A stretch of DNA of 64,000 nucleotides, taken from Providencia rettgeri (GTDB taxonomy: Bacteria; Pseudomonadota; Gammaproteobacteria; Enterobacterales; Enterobacteriaceae). The translations under genes were made by a program, and so were the position numbers. The stretch is taken from contig UGTZ01000001.1 in the NCBI GenBank assembly GCA_900455085.1, forward strand, positions 310,001 to 374,000, given 5' to 3'. Positions within the stretch are counted from its first letter, which is position 1. Every line of letters begins with the position of its first letter. Shown piece after piece: positions 9,975 to 20,573 of the stretch. A model generated the notes under the pieces. That model had not been told where the DNA came from. It saw only the letters and a list, made by a program, of their open reading frames with translations, and made no database searches.

Positions 9975-10193
9975 TCATACAGAAAAACTTCCCTTAGGCA
10001 TGAAATTAACCGATTCATGCAATTCAGACCAGACTAGCACAATTTCGCCAGAAACTAACTGCCGTTTCACATCGTTAACCTTATCTTGCAGGCTTTTTTC
10101 ATGGGAGCCGTAGTCGGTTCCCTCACGCAATACGTAGCTCTCAATCAGGTTTTCCAATGTTTCAGGCTCAAGTTCTTGCCAAGGAATAATCAC
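9975..10193 (-). CDS. yheU: UPF0270 protein YheU
   Basis: 72-residue conserved protein of unknown function (MIIPWQELEPETLENLIESY). Its start overlaps the end of yheT by four bases, so the two are translationally coupled and co-transcribed, as in E. coli. Confidence 0.92.
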   Translation of the reverse strand: MIIPWQELEPETLENLIESYVLREGTDYGSHEKSLQDKVNDVKRQLVSGEIVLVWSELHESVNFMPKGSFSV

Positions 10194-11218
10194 ATTATTT
10201 CCTTATCTAAATAAGGGGTTAGCCATTGAGGAATACGGCTTTCTAACCACATTTGCGGTTTTCTCAATGTACCGCTCACAAAGCCGACGTGCCCGCCATG
10301 TTCTGTCATTTGGTATTCCACATTGTGGGGTAAAAATGATAAATCAGGAACAACTTCAGGCGCCATAAATGGGTCATCTTTGGCGTGAATAATTAACGTT
10401 GGTTTAGTGATATAAGCTAACTTGGGTAATGCACTGCATTTTTGATAATAATCTGTCGCATCATCAAATCCATGAATACGAGCAGTAATCACATCATCAA
10501 ACTCACGGATCCGCTTAAGCTGCTTCAATTGTAAGAGGTTTAAGGGTAATGAGCCTGGATAACGGACTAATTTCCGGGTGGCATTGCGTTTCAAGCCATT
10601 TAGTAAGTAACGTTGATAAAACTGAGAAATGCCCTTTTCCATGCGTAAAGAGCAGGCTTCTAACATCAAAGGAGCTGAAACAACAACACCCGCATCGACA
10701 TCTGCATTTTGACCGCTTTCAGCTAAATAGCAGGCTAACATATTGCCACCAAGAGAATAACCAACTGCGGCGGTTGGCGCATCACCATAGGTTTGTTTCA
10801 ACCAGCGGAGAAAATAGCGAGCATCACTGGTTTCACCTGAATGGTAAATTCGCTGTTGGCGATTGGGTTCACCACTACAACCGCGAAAATGCATAATCAC
10901 ACCCAACCAACCATGTTTTTGGGCAGTTTCTAGCATTCCGTGAGCGTAAGGGCTTTTAAAATTACCTTCTAGACCATGGAAAATCACTAATCGTGGCTTA
11001 TGCGCTGCTAGCTCGGGTTTTTCACTCCAAGCGAGATCGATAAAATCGCCATCAGGCAATTCAAGCCGTTGCCATATAGGTTTGATTTTCGGTGTTCTAC
11101 GGAAAATCCTTGGCAGTAATGTTTGGAGGTGTGGATTTTTAGCCCAACTTATTGGACGAAAGTTTTCTGACATAGCCTTATTTTTATTTAATGGAGACTC
11201 TTGTGAGTCACATAACAT
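10190..11218 (-). CDS. yheT: Alpha/beta-hydrolase YheT
   Basis: 342 residues, AB-hydrolase of the YheT/ABHD1-3 group. The oxyanion region HGLEGNFKSPYAHG, nucleophile elbow GYSLGGNM and C-terminal catalytic histidine in EHGGHVGF are all visible. Its physiological ester substrate is not known. An internal ATG at residue 16 (MSENFRPISW) is an alternative start nearer to family alignments. Confidence 0.9.
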   Translation of the reverse strand: MLCDSQESPLNKNKAMSENFRPISWAKNPHLQTLLPRIFRRTPKIKPIWQRLELPDGDFIDLAWSEKPELAAHKPRLVIFHGLEGNFKSPYAHGMLETAQKHGWLGVIMHFRGCSGEPNRQQRIYHSGETSDARYFLRWLKQTYGDAPTAAVGYSLGGNMLACYLAESGQNADVDAGVVVSAPLMLEACSLRMEKGISQFYQRYLLNGLKRNATRKLVRYPGSLPLNLLQLKQLKRIREFDDVITARIHGFDDATDYYQKCSALPKLAYITKPTLIIHAKDDPFMAPEVVPDLSFLPHNVEYQMTEHGGHVGFVSGTLRKPQMWLESRIPQWLTPYLDKEIM

Positions 11219-11274
11219 ACTGTTATTTTTTTGTGATGCAAGTAAACAAATTTGAGTTTGAGGCTAAATTATAA

Positions 11275-11880
11275 ATGACACTGGGGCTGATTTTTTCTCT
11301 TTTTACGTTTTTATTCATTGCAGCAGTCACACCCGGCCCTAACAATATGTTGCTAACGTCAAGTGCAGCAAACTACGGTTTTCGCCATACGATTACATTA
11401 TGCCTTGGTATTATGTTAGGCATGCAGTCCATACTTTATCTTTCTGCATTCGGTATTGCTGCACTTTTATTGCTCTATCCTGCGATTCATATCGCCTTAA
11501 AAGTCGCCGGAAGCATCTACCTGTTATGGCTCGCATGGAAAACAGCGACGGCAAATTATGCACCACTGAAGACGAATAGCGAAGTTGCGAAAAGCGTGAC
11601 TTGGTATCAAGGTGGCTTATTGCAGTTTTTAAACCCGAAAGCATGGATGATGGGTTTGGGAGCCGTAGGGGGATTTAGCTTACCCGGTGAGTTATTTACT
11701 CAATCTATTTTAATGATGAGTATCGCATTTGTGGTGGTTAACTTAGTGGCGGGTTTAATCTGGATGGGGTTTGGTTCATTAATCAGCCTATTTTTGCGTA
11801 GCCGCCGTGCTTGGTTTATTTTTAACTGGGTAATGGGGATTTTAACGGCTTTGTGCGTTCCCCTGATTTGGTTGGAATGA
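11275..11880 (+). CDS. LysE/RhtB-family amino-acid exporter
   Basis: 201 residues, about six membrane segments, with the family signature TPGPNNMLL near residue 20 and the NPKAW segment in the second half. Such inner-membrane proteins export amino acids or their derivatives (lysine, homoserine, threonine, cysteine precursors); the substrate cannot be told from sequence. Not part of the E. coli gene order here, so a lineage-specific insertion between yheT and the mur genes. Confidence 0.85.
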   Translation: MTLGLIFSLFTFLFIAAVTPGPNNMLLTSSAANYGFRHTITLCLGIMLGMQSILYLSAFGIAALLLLYPAIHIALKVAGSIYLLWLAWKTATANYAPLKTNSEVAKSVTWYQGGLLQFLNPKAWMMGLGAVGGFSLPGELFTQSILMMSIAFVVVNLVAGLIWMGFGSLISLFLRSRRAWFIFNWVMGILTALCVPLIWLE

Positions 11881-11914
11881 TTTTCTGATAAAAGTGCAGT
11901 TTATATGACTCATC

Positions 11915-11940
11915 AAAAAGCAGCCCATGGGCTGCTTTTT
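11915..11940. terminator. Bidirectional terminator, exporter / murP
   Basis: AAAAAGCAGCCCATGGGCTG followed by CTTTTT is a perfect palindrome with A and T tracts on its two sides, serving the two convergent genes. Confidence 0.9.
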
Positions 11941-11957
11941 ACATATAAGGGAGGCGA

Positions 11958-13424
11958 TTAGTCTAAATCGACGTTCTTAGTTCCGAAAAAATAAGTAAAA
12001 ATAAAACCGAATAAGTAGGATGTGAATAACCCGCCCACATAAACTAACATTCCAGGGAACACCCCATCAGCTGACGTCATCATTGGGATAGCGACTAAGC
12101 CAGAAGGGCCAAAGACGGTATTCAAACCAACGGGTAAACCCATCCAAGCCACTAGCCCAACAAAGAAACCGCCTGCGGCACCACCTAAACATGCGGTAAC
12201 AAATGGCTTCATCCGCGGAAGAGTTACACCGTAAATAAGTGGTTCACCGACACCTAAGAAACCTGGAATGATAGCCCCACGAATCTGATTGCGTAACACC
12301 GAATCTTTTGCGGCTTTAACATACAACGCCATTGCTGCACCAACTTGGCCACCACCTGCCATCGCTAGGATAGGGAAGAGTGAGTTAAAACCTTGAGTTT
12401 CAACGAGTGCCATATATACCGGAACAAAACCTTGGTGCACGCCAAACATGACTGCAATTAAGAATAGCCCAGCAAGTATGGCAGTTCCGAATGGGTTGCT
12501 GCTTAAATGAACAAACAGCCATGACATGCCAGAGAATAACCAGCTCCCAATAGGCATGATAAAGATAAACACAGCAGCACCAACAATTAATAAGGTAATT
12601 GTTGAGGTTAAAATCATATCAAGGTTAGCTGGGATAATTTTGCGTACCTGTTTTTCAACCCATGCGCCAAAAATACACGCAATCAATACCCCAATAATGT
12701 TACCTCTTGGGTCGATAGCCAACCCGAAAAAGCTATTCATGTCAGAATAGAACCCTTTGGCTATTTCAGGGTTATATCCAAGAACAAACAGTGAAGCAAT
12801 GATGGCACCATTTACCGCGCTACCGCCAAAGGCTTTTTGAGTGTTATAACCAATGAGAATACTTAGAAAGCTAAACAGCCCTTTGCTAAATACTGACATA
12901 TATAAAATAGTATGTACGAGTAGGGTCTGCTCTTCAGGCTTTGTTGGAAGCCCTGCTGGGAAATAGGTTTGTTTCGCTAGAGTTGCAAAGCCTAATAGTA
13001 GGCCGGCAGCAATAAAGCCCGGAATTAACGGTGTAAATATCGTGGCAAATTTGGATAAAAACCGGTGAACGGCACTGGTTTGTTTCTTTTTCAGTTGCTG
13101 CTTATTTGCGGATGCAATGTCGTTTAAATCCTGAGGCTGGGTTGTTGCCTCATGGCTATCCTCTTCATCGTTATCCAACAGTTGGTTCATTAAGTCTGCG
13201 GCAGTTTGTGCTTTACCCGGGCCAAGGATCACTTGCAGCTGTTCATCACTCTCAATGACACCAAGCACCCCTGCGATTTGTTTGAGTGCAGCTTTATCGA
13301 CTAGTTGGTCATCGTTGAGTGTGAGCCGCAAACGGGTCATACAGTTACCCGCTAATTTAATATTACGGCGTCCTCCAACGTGTTGTAGGACCTGCTGTAT
13401 CATTTCTATTGTTATTTTAGCCAT
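11958..13424 (-). CDS. murP: PTS N-acetylmuramic acid permease, EIIBC
   Basis: 488 residues. An N-terminal EIIB domain with the phosphorylated cysteine in GNCMTRLR (Cys 28), an Asp/Glu-rich linker, then a multi-spanning EIIC domain of the glucose family (GVGEPLIYGVTLPR). It imports N-acetylmuramic acid with phosphorylation at C6. There is no EIIA domain, so it must borrow Crr, as in E. coli. It is 27 bases downstream of murQ, forming a murQ-murP unit. Confidence 0.92.
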   Translation of the reverse strand: MAKITIEMIQQVLQHVGGRRNIKLAGNCMTRLRLTLNDDQLVDKAALKQIAGVLGVIESDEQLQVILGPGKAQTAADLMNQLLDNDEEDSHEATTQPQDLNDIASANKQQLKKKQTSAVHRFLSKFATIFTPLIPGFIAAGLLLGFATLAKQTYFPAGLPTKPEEQTLLVHTILYMSVFSKGLFSFLSILIGYNTQKAFGGSAVNGAIIASLFVLGYNPEIAKGFYSDMNSFFGLAIDPRGNIIGVLIACIFGAWVEKQVRKIIPANLDMILTSTITLLIVGAAVFIFIMPIGSWLFSGMSWLFVHLSSNPFGTAILAGLFLIAVMFGVHQGFVPVYMALVETQGFNSLFPILAMAGGGQVGAAMALYVKAAKDSVLRNQIRGAIIPGFLGVGEPLIYGVTLPRMKPFVTACLGGAAGGFFVGLVAWMGLPVGLNTVFGPSGLVAIPMMTSADGVFPGMLVYVGGLFTSYLFGFIFTYFFGTKNVDLD

Positions 13425-13451
13425 ACTATTTATCCCATTAAAATCCGCAAA

Positions 13452-14363
13452 TTAGGCGGATGAGGCCATATTGAGTGCCGTACGAATAAAACCGTTGTTG
13501 TCTAAGAGCAGTTGACGTGCGTCATCGGCATTCAAGCCCGATAGCACCATTAAAATGGCAGTTTTGCAGTGTCGATTACATTGTTGAAGGGCGGTTTCTG
13601 CAGTAGTTCGGTCACAGTCGGTCGCTTCCATCACAATTTTTGTTTGTCTTTCAATGAGTTTGGCATTTGTTGCTTCAACATCAACCATTAAATTACCAAA
13701 CACCTTTCCGATACGGATCATTGCCCCAGTGGTGATCATATTCAGTACCAATTTTTGTGCAGTTCCTGCTTTCATGCGTGAAGAGCCTGTGACAACTTCT
13801 GCACCGACAACGGGAGTGATAGCAATATCTGCGGCATTGGCAATTGGGCTATTTGGGTTACAGCTAATGGCAGCTGTGGTTGCACCAATAGCATTCGCGT
13901 ATGCTAAAGCTCCTAATACATAAGGTGTTCGACCACTCGCTGCGATACCAACTAACACATCATTATCATTGAATTGAATATCTTTGAGGTCTTGTTCGCC
14001 CAGTTCAGGCTTATCTTCTGCATTTTCTACGGCACGAAAAATAGCTTGATGACCACCGGCGATTAAACCAACAACTTGCTCATGGGGCGTTCCATAAGTC
14101 GGCGGGCACTCACTGGCATCAAGAATTCCTAAACGGCCAGAGGTTCCTGCGCCTGAGTAAATCAGACGACCGCCTTTTAAAAAGGCTTCTGCAACTTTAT
14201 CAACCAGTTGAGCAATTTCAGGGAGCACTTTTTCAACCGCTAACGGAACGAGTTTGTCCTCATTATTAATGACCTTTAGCATTTCAGCCGTTGATAGTTG
14301 GTCGATATTAGTACTGGCTGCATTACGGCTTTCAGTTACCATTTTGCTTAAGTCGATAGTCAT
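13452..14363 (-). CDS. murQ: N-acetylmuramic acid 6-phosphate etherase
   Basis: 303 residues with a SIS sugar-phosphate fold; GAGTSGRLG and SSRMKAGTAQK are the typical binding motifs. It removes D-lactate from MurNAc-6-phosphate, giving GlcNAc-6-phosphate for peptidoglycan recycling. First gene of murQP, divergent from its regulator murR. Confidence 0.95.
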   Translation of the reverse strand: MTIDLSKMVTESRNAASTNIDQLSTAEMLKVINNEDKLVPLAVEKVLPEIAQLVDKVAEAFLKGGRLIYSGAGTSGRLGILDASECPPTYGTPHEQVVGLIAGGHQAIFRAVENAEDKPELGEQDLKDIQFNDNDVLVGIAASGRTPYVLGALAYANAIGATTAAISCNPNSPIANAADIAITPVVGAEVVTGSSRMKAGTAQKLVLNMITTGAMIRIGKVFGNLMVDVEATNAKLIERQTKIVMEATDCDRTTAETALQQCNRHCKTAILMVLSGLNADDARQLLLDNNGFIRTALNMASSA

Positions 14364-14398
14364 AAAAATTGCTCCTAGATCAGTTATTGGGCTAATAT

Positions 14399-14419
14399 TA
14401 AGGAATTATTTATTCCTTA
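14399..14419. promoter_or_regulatory. Inverted repeat, probable MurR operator
   Basis: TAAGGAAT and ATTCCTTA form a perfect 8-bp inverted repeat with 5 bases between, in the murQ-murR divergent gap. A related half-site (GAGGAATAATTTATTATT) lies near 14555. The assignment to MurR is inferred from position and symmetry. Confidence 0.65.
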
Positions 14420-14421
14420 TA

Positions 14422-14437
14422 TGTGACTAATATCACG
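14422..14437. promoter_or_regulatory. Probable CRP site for murQP
   Basis: TGTGACTAATATCACG has the CRP layout TGTGA-N6-TCACA with a single mismatch. It abuts the putative MurR operator. In E. coli murQP also needs cAMP-CRP, which fits. Confidence 0.75.
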
Positions 14438-14619
14438 GTGCTATCTATTCTATCTTGTGAATATACAAGAATATTTTGTGATTTATTTTACAGACTAAAG
14501 TTACGACTCTTTGAATTGTAAGTATTATTTATCAGGTATCAGTGATTTGGTTGAGGAATAATTTATTATTATTTTTTTATCTATAGGTCTGGCTATTACA
14601 ACTATTATTAGAGGTCACC

Positions 14620-15480
14620 ATGACATTATTGGACATCATTACTTACTCACTACCGCGATTAGCGGAAAACCAACGCAAAATTGCACGATTCATCCTTGAA
14701 AATCCCGAAAATGTACTGAATTTATCGTCTCAGCAATTAGCAGAAATTTTAGATGTCAGCCAATCTGCCATCGTTAAGTTTAGTCAAAAAGTCGGGGTGA
14801 AGGGGTATCCCGCCTTGAAACTTGCACTTAGTGAGATTATTGGACGCCAGCAACTGAAAGAGGGAGCACCTCATTCCGCTTTACATAACCGCATTGCACC
14901 TGATGATAACTTGATGGTTGTTGCTCAGAAATTGGCAATGGAGAAAAATCATTCAATTACAGAAACAACAAAATTAATTGATTTCAGACAGTTTGAACGC
15001 ATTGTTGAGCGAATAGACCAAGCACAGAGAGTACAGATTGTCGGTATTGGTGGGTCAGGCTTAACTGCAAAAGATTTAAGTTATAAATTACAAAAAATTG
15101 GTATTACAACGCTCGTGGAGTCAGACCATCATGTGCAAATTGCGGCGGCACTCACTCTCAATGCTCATGATGTACAAATCGTTATTTCTTTTACAGGGAA
15201 GCGTAAAGACATGCTAACAGCAGCGAATATTGCACGTAAGCAAGGGGCATGTGTCATTGCGATTACGCGTGACTGTGATTCACCACTGGGGCAAATTGCT
15301 GATTATGTTCTTGAAAGTATTGCGGAGGAAGATGAATGGCGTAGTTCATCAATTTCTTCAAGAACCGCACAAAATACGCTTACTGACCTGATTTTTATGG
15401 CGTTATTGCAACGACGAGAAGCGAAAGCAAAGTCGTTAGTTATGAATGCAAGAGTAGTGATTAATAAATTAGATGAGTGA
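14620..15480 (+). CDS. murR: MurR, RpiR-family repressor of murQP
   Basis: 286 residues: an N-terminal RpiR helix-turn-helix (SSQQLAEILDVSQSAIVKFSQK) and a C-terminal SIS domain (IVGIGGSGLTAKDLSYKL) that would sense MurNAc-6-phosphate. Divergent from murQ with operator-like repeats in between. An RpiR protein next to murQP is the E. coli arrangement, so the name is secure. Confidence 0.93.
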   Translation: MTLLDIITYSLPRLAENQRKIARFILENPENVLNLSSQQLAEILDVSQSAIVKFSQKVGVKGYPALKLALSEIIGRQQLKEGAPHSALHNRIAPDDNLMVVAQKLAMEKNHSITETTKLIDFRQFERIVERIDQAQRVQIVGIGGSGLTAKDLSYKLQKIGITTLVESDHHVQIAAALTLNAHDVQIVISFTGKRKDMLTAANIARKQGACVIAITRDCDSPLGQIADYVLESIAEEDEWRSSSISSRTAQNTLTDLIFMALLQRREAKAKSLVMNARVVINKLDE

Positions 15481-15584
15481 TTAGTGGCTTGAATCCTCAT
15501 CGATAACTTTGCAATCAAACCTTATTTACGTTAAGACTAATATTATCAGTATTTTGATTTTAAAAAGTTAAAAGGGAGTTATTG

Positions 15585-17853
15585 ATGAGAGCACTCATAG
15601 TTTATACGGAATTAACTGATGACGACTCCGTTATTAGTCATGCCGTAGCAAGACTCGCTAGTGAACTTAACGATGAGCACGTAGAAACCGTGATCATCCG
15701 TAATTTTGAAGATGGGATGGCATACATTCGATCAAATACCAGTATTGATTGCTTGTTATATGGCCGAGATATGTCAGACAAACAAGAACAAACTCAGGCA
15801 AATCAATTGATTACCCAACTTCACCGTAGGCAGGAAGATGTTCCTGTTTTTTTATTAAGTGATCGTGAAGAAGCCTTGACGGCATTCGACCGCAAAATGA
15901 TGGAGCAAGTTGATGAGTTTGCTTGGATTTTAGAAGACTCCGCTGATTTTATCGCAGGCCGAGTTCTTGCCGCGATTATCCGCTACCGCGCTAATTTATT
16001 GCCCCCTTTGATGAAAAGCTTGATTAAATACAGTGATGTACATGAATATTCATGGGCAGCACCGGGTCATCAGGGGGGGGTTGGGTTCACCAAAACCCCC
16101 GCGGGTCGCATTTATCATGATTTCTTTGGAGAAAACTTGTTTCGTACCGATATTGGTATCGAGCGAGTTGCCGTGGGGTCACTGTTAGACCATACCGGCG
16201 CATTTGGTGAATGTGAAAGAAATGCCGCCCGTATTTTTGGTGCTGACCAATCTTATTCAGTGGTCGTGGGAACATCAGGTTCGAACCGAACGATTATGCA
16301 AGCTTGTATGACGGATGATGACGTTGTTGTCATTGACCGTAACTGCCACAAATCTATTGAGCAAGGTTTGATTTTAACTGGAGCAAAACCGGTTTATATG
16401 ACGCCAAGCCGTAATCGTTATGGCATTATTGGTCCGATTTACCCTCAAGAGATGACACCGGAAGCGATTACTGAAAAAATCGCTAAAAACCCATTAACTT
16501 CGGATAAAATTGGCAAACGTCCCGCATATAGTGTAGTAACTAACTGTACTTACGATGGCGTATGCTATCACGCACGCAAAGTTCAGGATTTGCTTGATGA
16601 ATCATTGGATAGAATCCATTTTGATGAGGCATGGTACGGCTACGCGCGCTTTAACCCTATCTACCGTGACCACTTTGCGATGCGTGATGACCCTAGAAAA
16701 GACGATGAACCTACCGTTTTTGCGACCCACTCTACGCATAAATTATTGAATGCACTTTCACAAGCTTCATTTATCCACGTCCGAAATGGTCGTAATGCGA
16801 TTGATTTTAATCGTTTTAACCAAGCTTATCATATGCATGCGACCACCTCGCCGCTATATGCAATTTGTGCCTCGAATGATATTGCCGCAGATATGATGGA
16901 CGGCAACAGTGGGCGTTCACTCACTGATGAAGTCATCCGTGAAGCCATCGACTTCCGTCAATCACTGGGCTTCCTATACAAAGAATTTATCAATGATGAT
17001 GAGTGGTTCTTCAAACCATGGAATCAAGAAATGGTGAAAGACCCAGCAACAGGTAAACGCTATGCATTTGAAGATGCCCCTGTTGAACTGTTGATGAAAG
17101 AGCAAAGCTGCTGGGTGATGAATCCTGAAGATAAATGGCATGGTTTTAAAGATATCCCTGAAAAATTGGGCGATGCTTGACCCAATTAAGGTAAGTATCT
17201 TGTCGCCGGGGATGGGAGATGACGGTAAATTACTGGATAGCGGCGTTCCTGCTGCTTTAGTCACAGCTTGGTTAAATCATTATGGTATTGTGCCAACCCG
17301 TACGACCGATTTCCAAATTATGTTTTTGTTTTCGATGGGAATTACGAAAGGAAAATGGGGGACATTGGTCAACGCGCTGCTGTCGTTTAAGCGCCACTAT
17401 GACAATAATACGGCACTGAAAAAGGTATTGCCTGAAGTGGTTGAAGCGGCTCCTGAGATCTATAGTGAGATGGGGCTACGTGATTTAGGGAATAAAATGT
17501 TTGTGTATCTACAAAAAAATAACCCTGGAGGTCAACTAAATCAGGCTTATGAACAACTCCCTGCAGTGATGATGAGCCCGCGCGATGCCTATCAAGAAAT
17601 TGTTGCTAACCGTGTTGAGTCGGTTCCTTTAGATAAACTCGCCGGGCGTATTGCTGCTAACTCGATTATTCCCTATCCACCGGGTATCCCAATGTTGTTA
17701 TCGGGGGAAAGCTTTGGCGATAAAAATAGCCCACATATCGGCTATTTACATAGTCTTCAAGCATGGGATAGCGAATTCCCTGGTTTTGAACACGAAACCG
17801 AAGGCACTGAAATTATTGATGGCCAGTATTATGTGATGTGTGTGAAAGAATAA
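15585..17853 (+). CDS. adiA: Biodegradative (acid-induced) arginine decarboxylase, one frameshift
   Basis: About 755 residues after frame repair, the length of E. coli AdiA. The order is an N-terminal wing domain, a PLP-binding core with the Schiff-base lysine in THSTHKLLNA, and a C-terminal domain ending FPGFEHETEGTEIIDG. It converts arginine to agmatine using a cytoplasmic proton, for acid resistance. The frame breaks at A5 17161-17165, where DIPENWAMLDPIKVS is expected with four A. The ATG at 15585 has AAAAGGGAG upstream. The exchanger gene adiC and the regulator adiY, neighbours in E. coli, are not next to it. Confidence 0.95.
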
Positions 17854-17871
17854 GATTCAGTGATGATAAAA

Positions 17872-17901
17872 ACGAAAAGCTATCAAAAGATAGCTTTTCG
17901 T
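17872..17901. terminator. Hairpin between adiA and yheS
   Basis: ACGAAAAGCTATC-AAAA-GATAGCTTTTCGT is a perfect 13-bp stem in the gap between convergent genes; the flanks are A-rich before and T-rich after on the plus strand. Confidence 0.8.
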
Positions 17902-17933
17902 GATTTTAATGGATTGTGATGTTTTATAACGAA

Positions 17934-19867
17934 TTAATTTAATTCAAACTCACTAGTCATGGTTTCTAACTGCTCTTGCAATTCCATCCACTCCACTTCC
18001 ACGTCTTCAAGCGCTGCTTTGTGTTCAGTTTGTTTTTTCAAACATTCCGTCAATTCAGCTTTTTTATCTTGTTCATAGATGGCTGCATCAGAAAGTTTTG
18101 CTTCAAGCTCACTCAGGGCATGAGAGTGTTTATCCATCTGCTTTTCCAATTCCGTAATTTTTTTACGGATAGGCTGAGTTAACTGACGAAATTCAGCTTC
18201 ACGACGTTTTTGATCTTTTCTATCTTGTGCCGTCACCGTTGCAGCGGCTGCTGGTTTATCTTTCTCTTGTTGATCACGCACTTGCTGTAATTCGAGCTTG
18301 TTTTGCTCAGCTAGCCATTGTTGGTAATCTTCTAAATCACCATCAAACTGCTCTACAGAACCGCCGTGGACTAAATACAGTTCATCGGTCGTGGTACGCA
18401 ATAAATGCCTATCATGGGAAACGACAACTAAAGCGCCTTCGAAGGCCATTAAGGCTTCAGTAAGCGCTTGGCGCATATCTAAGTCCAAGTGGTTGGTTGG
18501 CTCATCGAGCAACAGTAAATTAGGGCGCTGCCAGACGATTAAAGCGAGAACTAAGCGCGCTTTTTCCCCACCAGAAAAACGGCCACTTGGGTCAGTAACT
18601 TGGTCACCTTTAAAACCGAAACCACCTAAATAGTCACGTAATTGCTGCTCAGTTTGCTCAGGGGCAAGGCGAGCAAGATGCTGCAAGGGGGATTCTTCAG
18701 GGTGCAAATACTCTAATTGGTGCTGGGCGAAATAACCGAGTTTAATCCCTTTTGCGAGGGAGATTTCTCCCTGTAATGGAGGTAAGTCGCCAGCTAACAT
18801 TTTGATTAAAGTTGATTTACCTGCGCCGTTACGCCCGAGCAGACCAATGCGTGACCCCGGGACTAAGTTCAGTTTGATGGATTGCAAAATGACCTTTTCA
18901 CCGTAGCCTGCGCTGACTTTTTCCATTTTTAATAATGGATTCGGTAAGCTTTCTGGTTTGCGGAATGAAAAATGGAATGGGTTATCCACATGAGCCGGTG
19001 CGACCATTTCCATTCTTTCAAGCATCTTAATGCGGCTTTGTGCTTGCTTGGCTTTGGTGGCTTGCACTCTAAAGCGATCAATATAACTTTGCAAATGCGC
19101 AGCTTTAGCTTGTTGGCTTTCATACAACGCTTGCTGCTGGGCGAGTTTTGTCGCACGTTGGCGCTCAAAAGAAGAATAGTTACCCGTATATTCGAACATG
19201 GTTTCTTGTTCGATATGCAGCACTTTATCAATAATCGGGTCGAGGAAATCCCTATCATGGGAAATCAAAATCAGGGTGCCTTGGTAGCTTTTTAACCACT
19301 TTTCTAACCAAATGACCGCGTCTAAATCAAGGTGGTTGGTTGGCTCATCGAGTAACAACAGGTCAGAACGGCAAAGCAGTGCCTGCGCGAGGTTCAAACG
19401 CATCCGCCATCCACCCGAAAATGATTTTACTGGGGAATCTAGCTGTGCTTGGCTGAAACCTAAGCCATGTAGCAAACTGGAGGCGCGAGAACGAATGGTC
19501 CATGCATCAATCGCATCAAGCTGCCCATGAACTACTGCGATGGCATGGCCATCATTTTTTTCATTGGCTTGCTGAAGTTTTTGTTCTAAGGCTCGGAACT
19601 CGCGATCACCATCAATCACATATTCAAGAGCGGGCACATCAAGCGCGGGAGTTTCTTGGTTCACCCATGCCATAGACCAATTGCTTGGAAAGGTTGCAGA
19701 ACCTGCTTCAGCTTGTAATTCGCCTTTTAATAACGCAAGAAGCGTCGATTTACCGCAGCCGTTTTTACCCACTAAACCAACTTTTTGGCCGGGTTAATAG
19801 TCGCAGTGGCATTGTCCAGTAGGACACGAACACCTCGGCGAATTTGGAGTGAAGAGAAAACAATCAT
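17934..19867 (-). CDS. yheS: ABC-F ATPase YheS, frameshift near the start
   Basis: About 644 residues after repair (E. coli 637). Two ABC ATPase domains with no membrane part: Walker A GKNGCGKST and GRNGAGKST, signatures SGGWRM and SGGEKAR, and LLLLDEPTNHLD twice, plus an Arg/Lys-rich linker and a C-terminal coiled coil. ABC-F proteins act on ribosomes. The true start is ATG at 19867 (MIVFSSLQIRRG); a C missing near 19789 (INPGQKVGLVGKNG expected) breaks the frame. It belongs to the E. coli-like yheS-kefG-kefB neighbourhood. Confidence 0.94.
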
Positions 19868-20018
19868 AGCAACCGTCTATTAAAAATATGTTAAATTACC
19901 CAAATCTACACACCCGAATAATAATACAAAGACTGCAATGTTTAGGGTGTAAACTCTATTTAGCAGGCTGCATGGTAACGGAAAATGTTCCGTCTGACAC
20001 GCCTTTGAGGAGGGAAAG

Positions 20019-20573
20019 ATGTCAAATACACCGAAAGTGTTGGTGGTCTACGCTCACCCGGACCCCGACGAATCGATGGCTAATAAGGCGTTATTGGGGG
20101 CAGTACGTGATTTTGACCATGTGACTGTGCACGATCTATACGCAATTTACCCAGATTATTTTATTGATGTTACCGCGGAACAAAAATTATTGTGTCAGCA
20201 CGATATCATTGTTTTTCAGCATCCTCTCTATACTTATAGTTGCCCTGCTTTGTTAAAAGAGTGGTTTGATCGCGTGTTAACTCGCCGTTTTGCTACCGAC
20301 GTGGGGTACCAGAAATTAAAAGGCAAATATTGGCGCTCGGTGATCACGACGGGGGAGCCTATCCACGCTTATCAACATGATGGGTATAATCATTACCCGC
20401 TTACAGAAATACTTCGCCCATTTGAATTGACCGCATTAATGTGTGATATGCAGTGGTTAGAACCAACCATTATTTATGCAGCACGTCGGCAGCCTAAAGA
20501 ACGCTTTGAACAGCTTATCGATGACTACCGTCAATGGATGCAGCAACCGCTAGGTGCGGGAGGGTTATCCTAA
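20019..20573 (+). CDS. kefG: KefG, ancillary subunit of the K+/H+ antiporter KefB
   Basis: 184-residue flavodoxin-fold NAD(P)H quinone oxidoreductase-like protein (YAHPDPDESMANKALL, HPLYTYSCPALLKEWFDRV). It activates the glutathione-gated potassium efflux system KefB. Its TAA stop overlaps the kefB ATG by one base, so the two are translationally coupled. A GGAGGG ribosome-binding site precedes the ATG. Confidence 0.94.
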   Translation: MSNTPKVLVVYAHPDPDESMANKALLGAVRDFDHVTVHDLYAIYPDYFIDVTAEQKLLCQHDIIVFQHPLYTYSCPALLKEWFDRVLTRRFATDVGYQKLKGKYWRSVITTGEPIHAYQHDGYNHYPLTEILRPFELTALMCDMQWLEPTIIYAARRQPKERFEQLIDDYRQWMQQPLGAGGLS

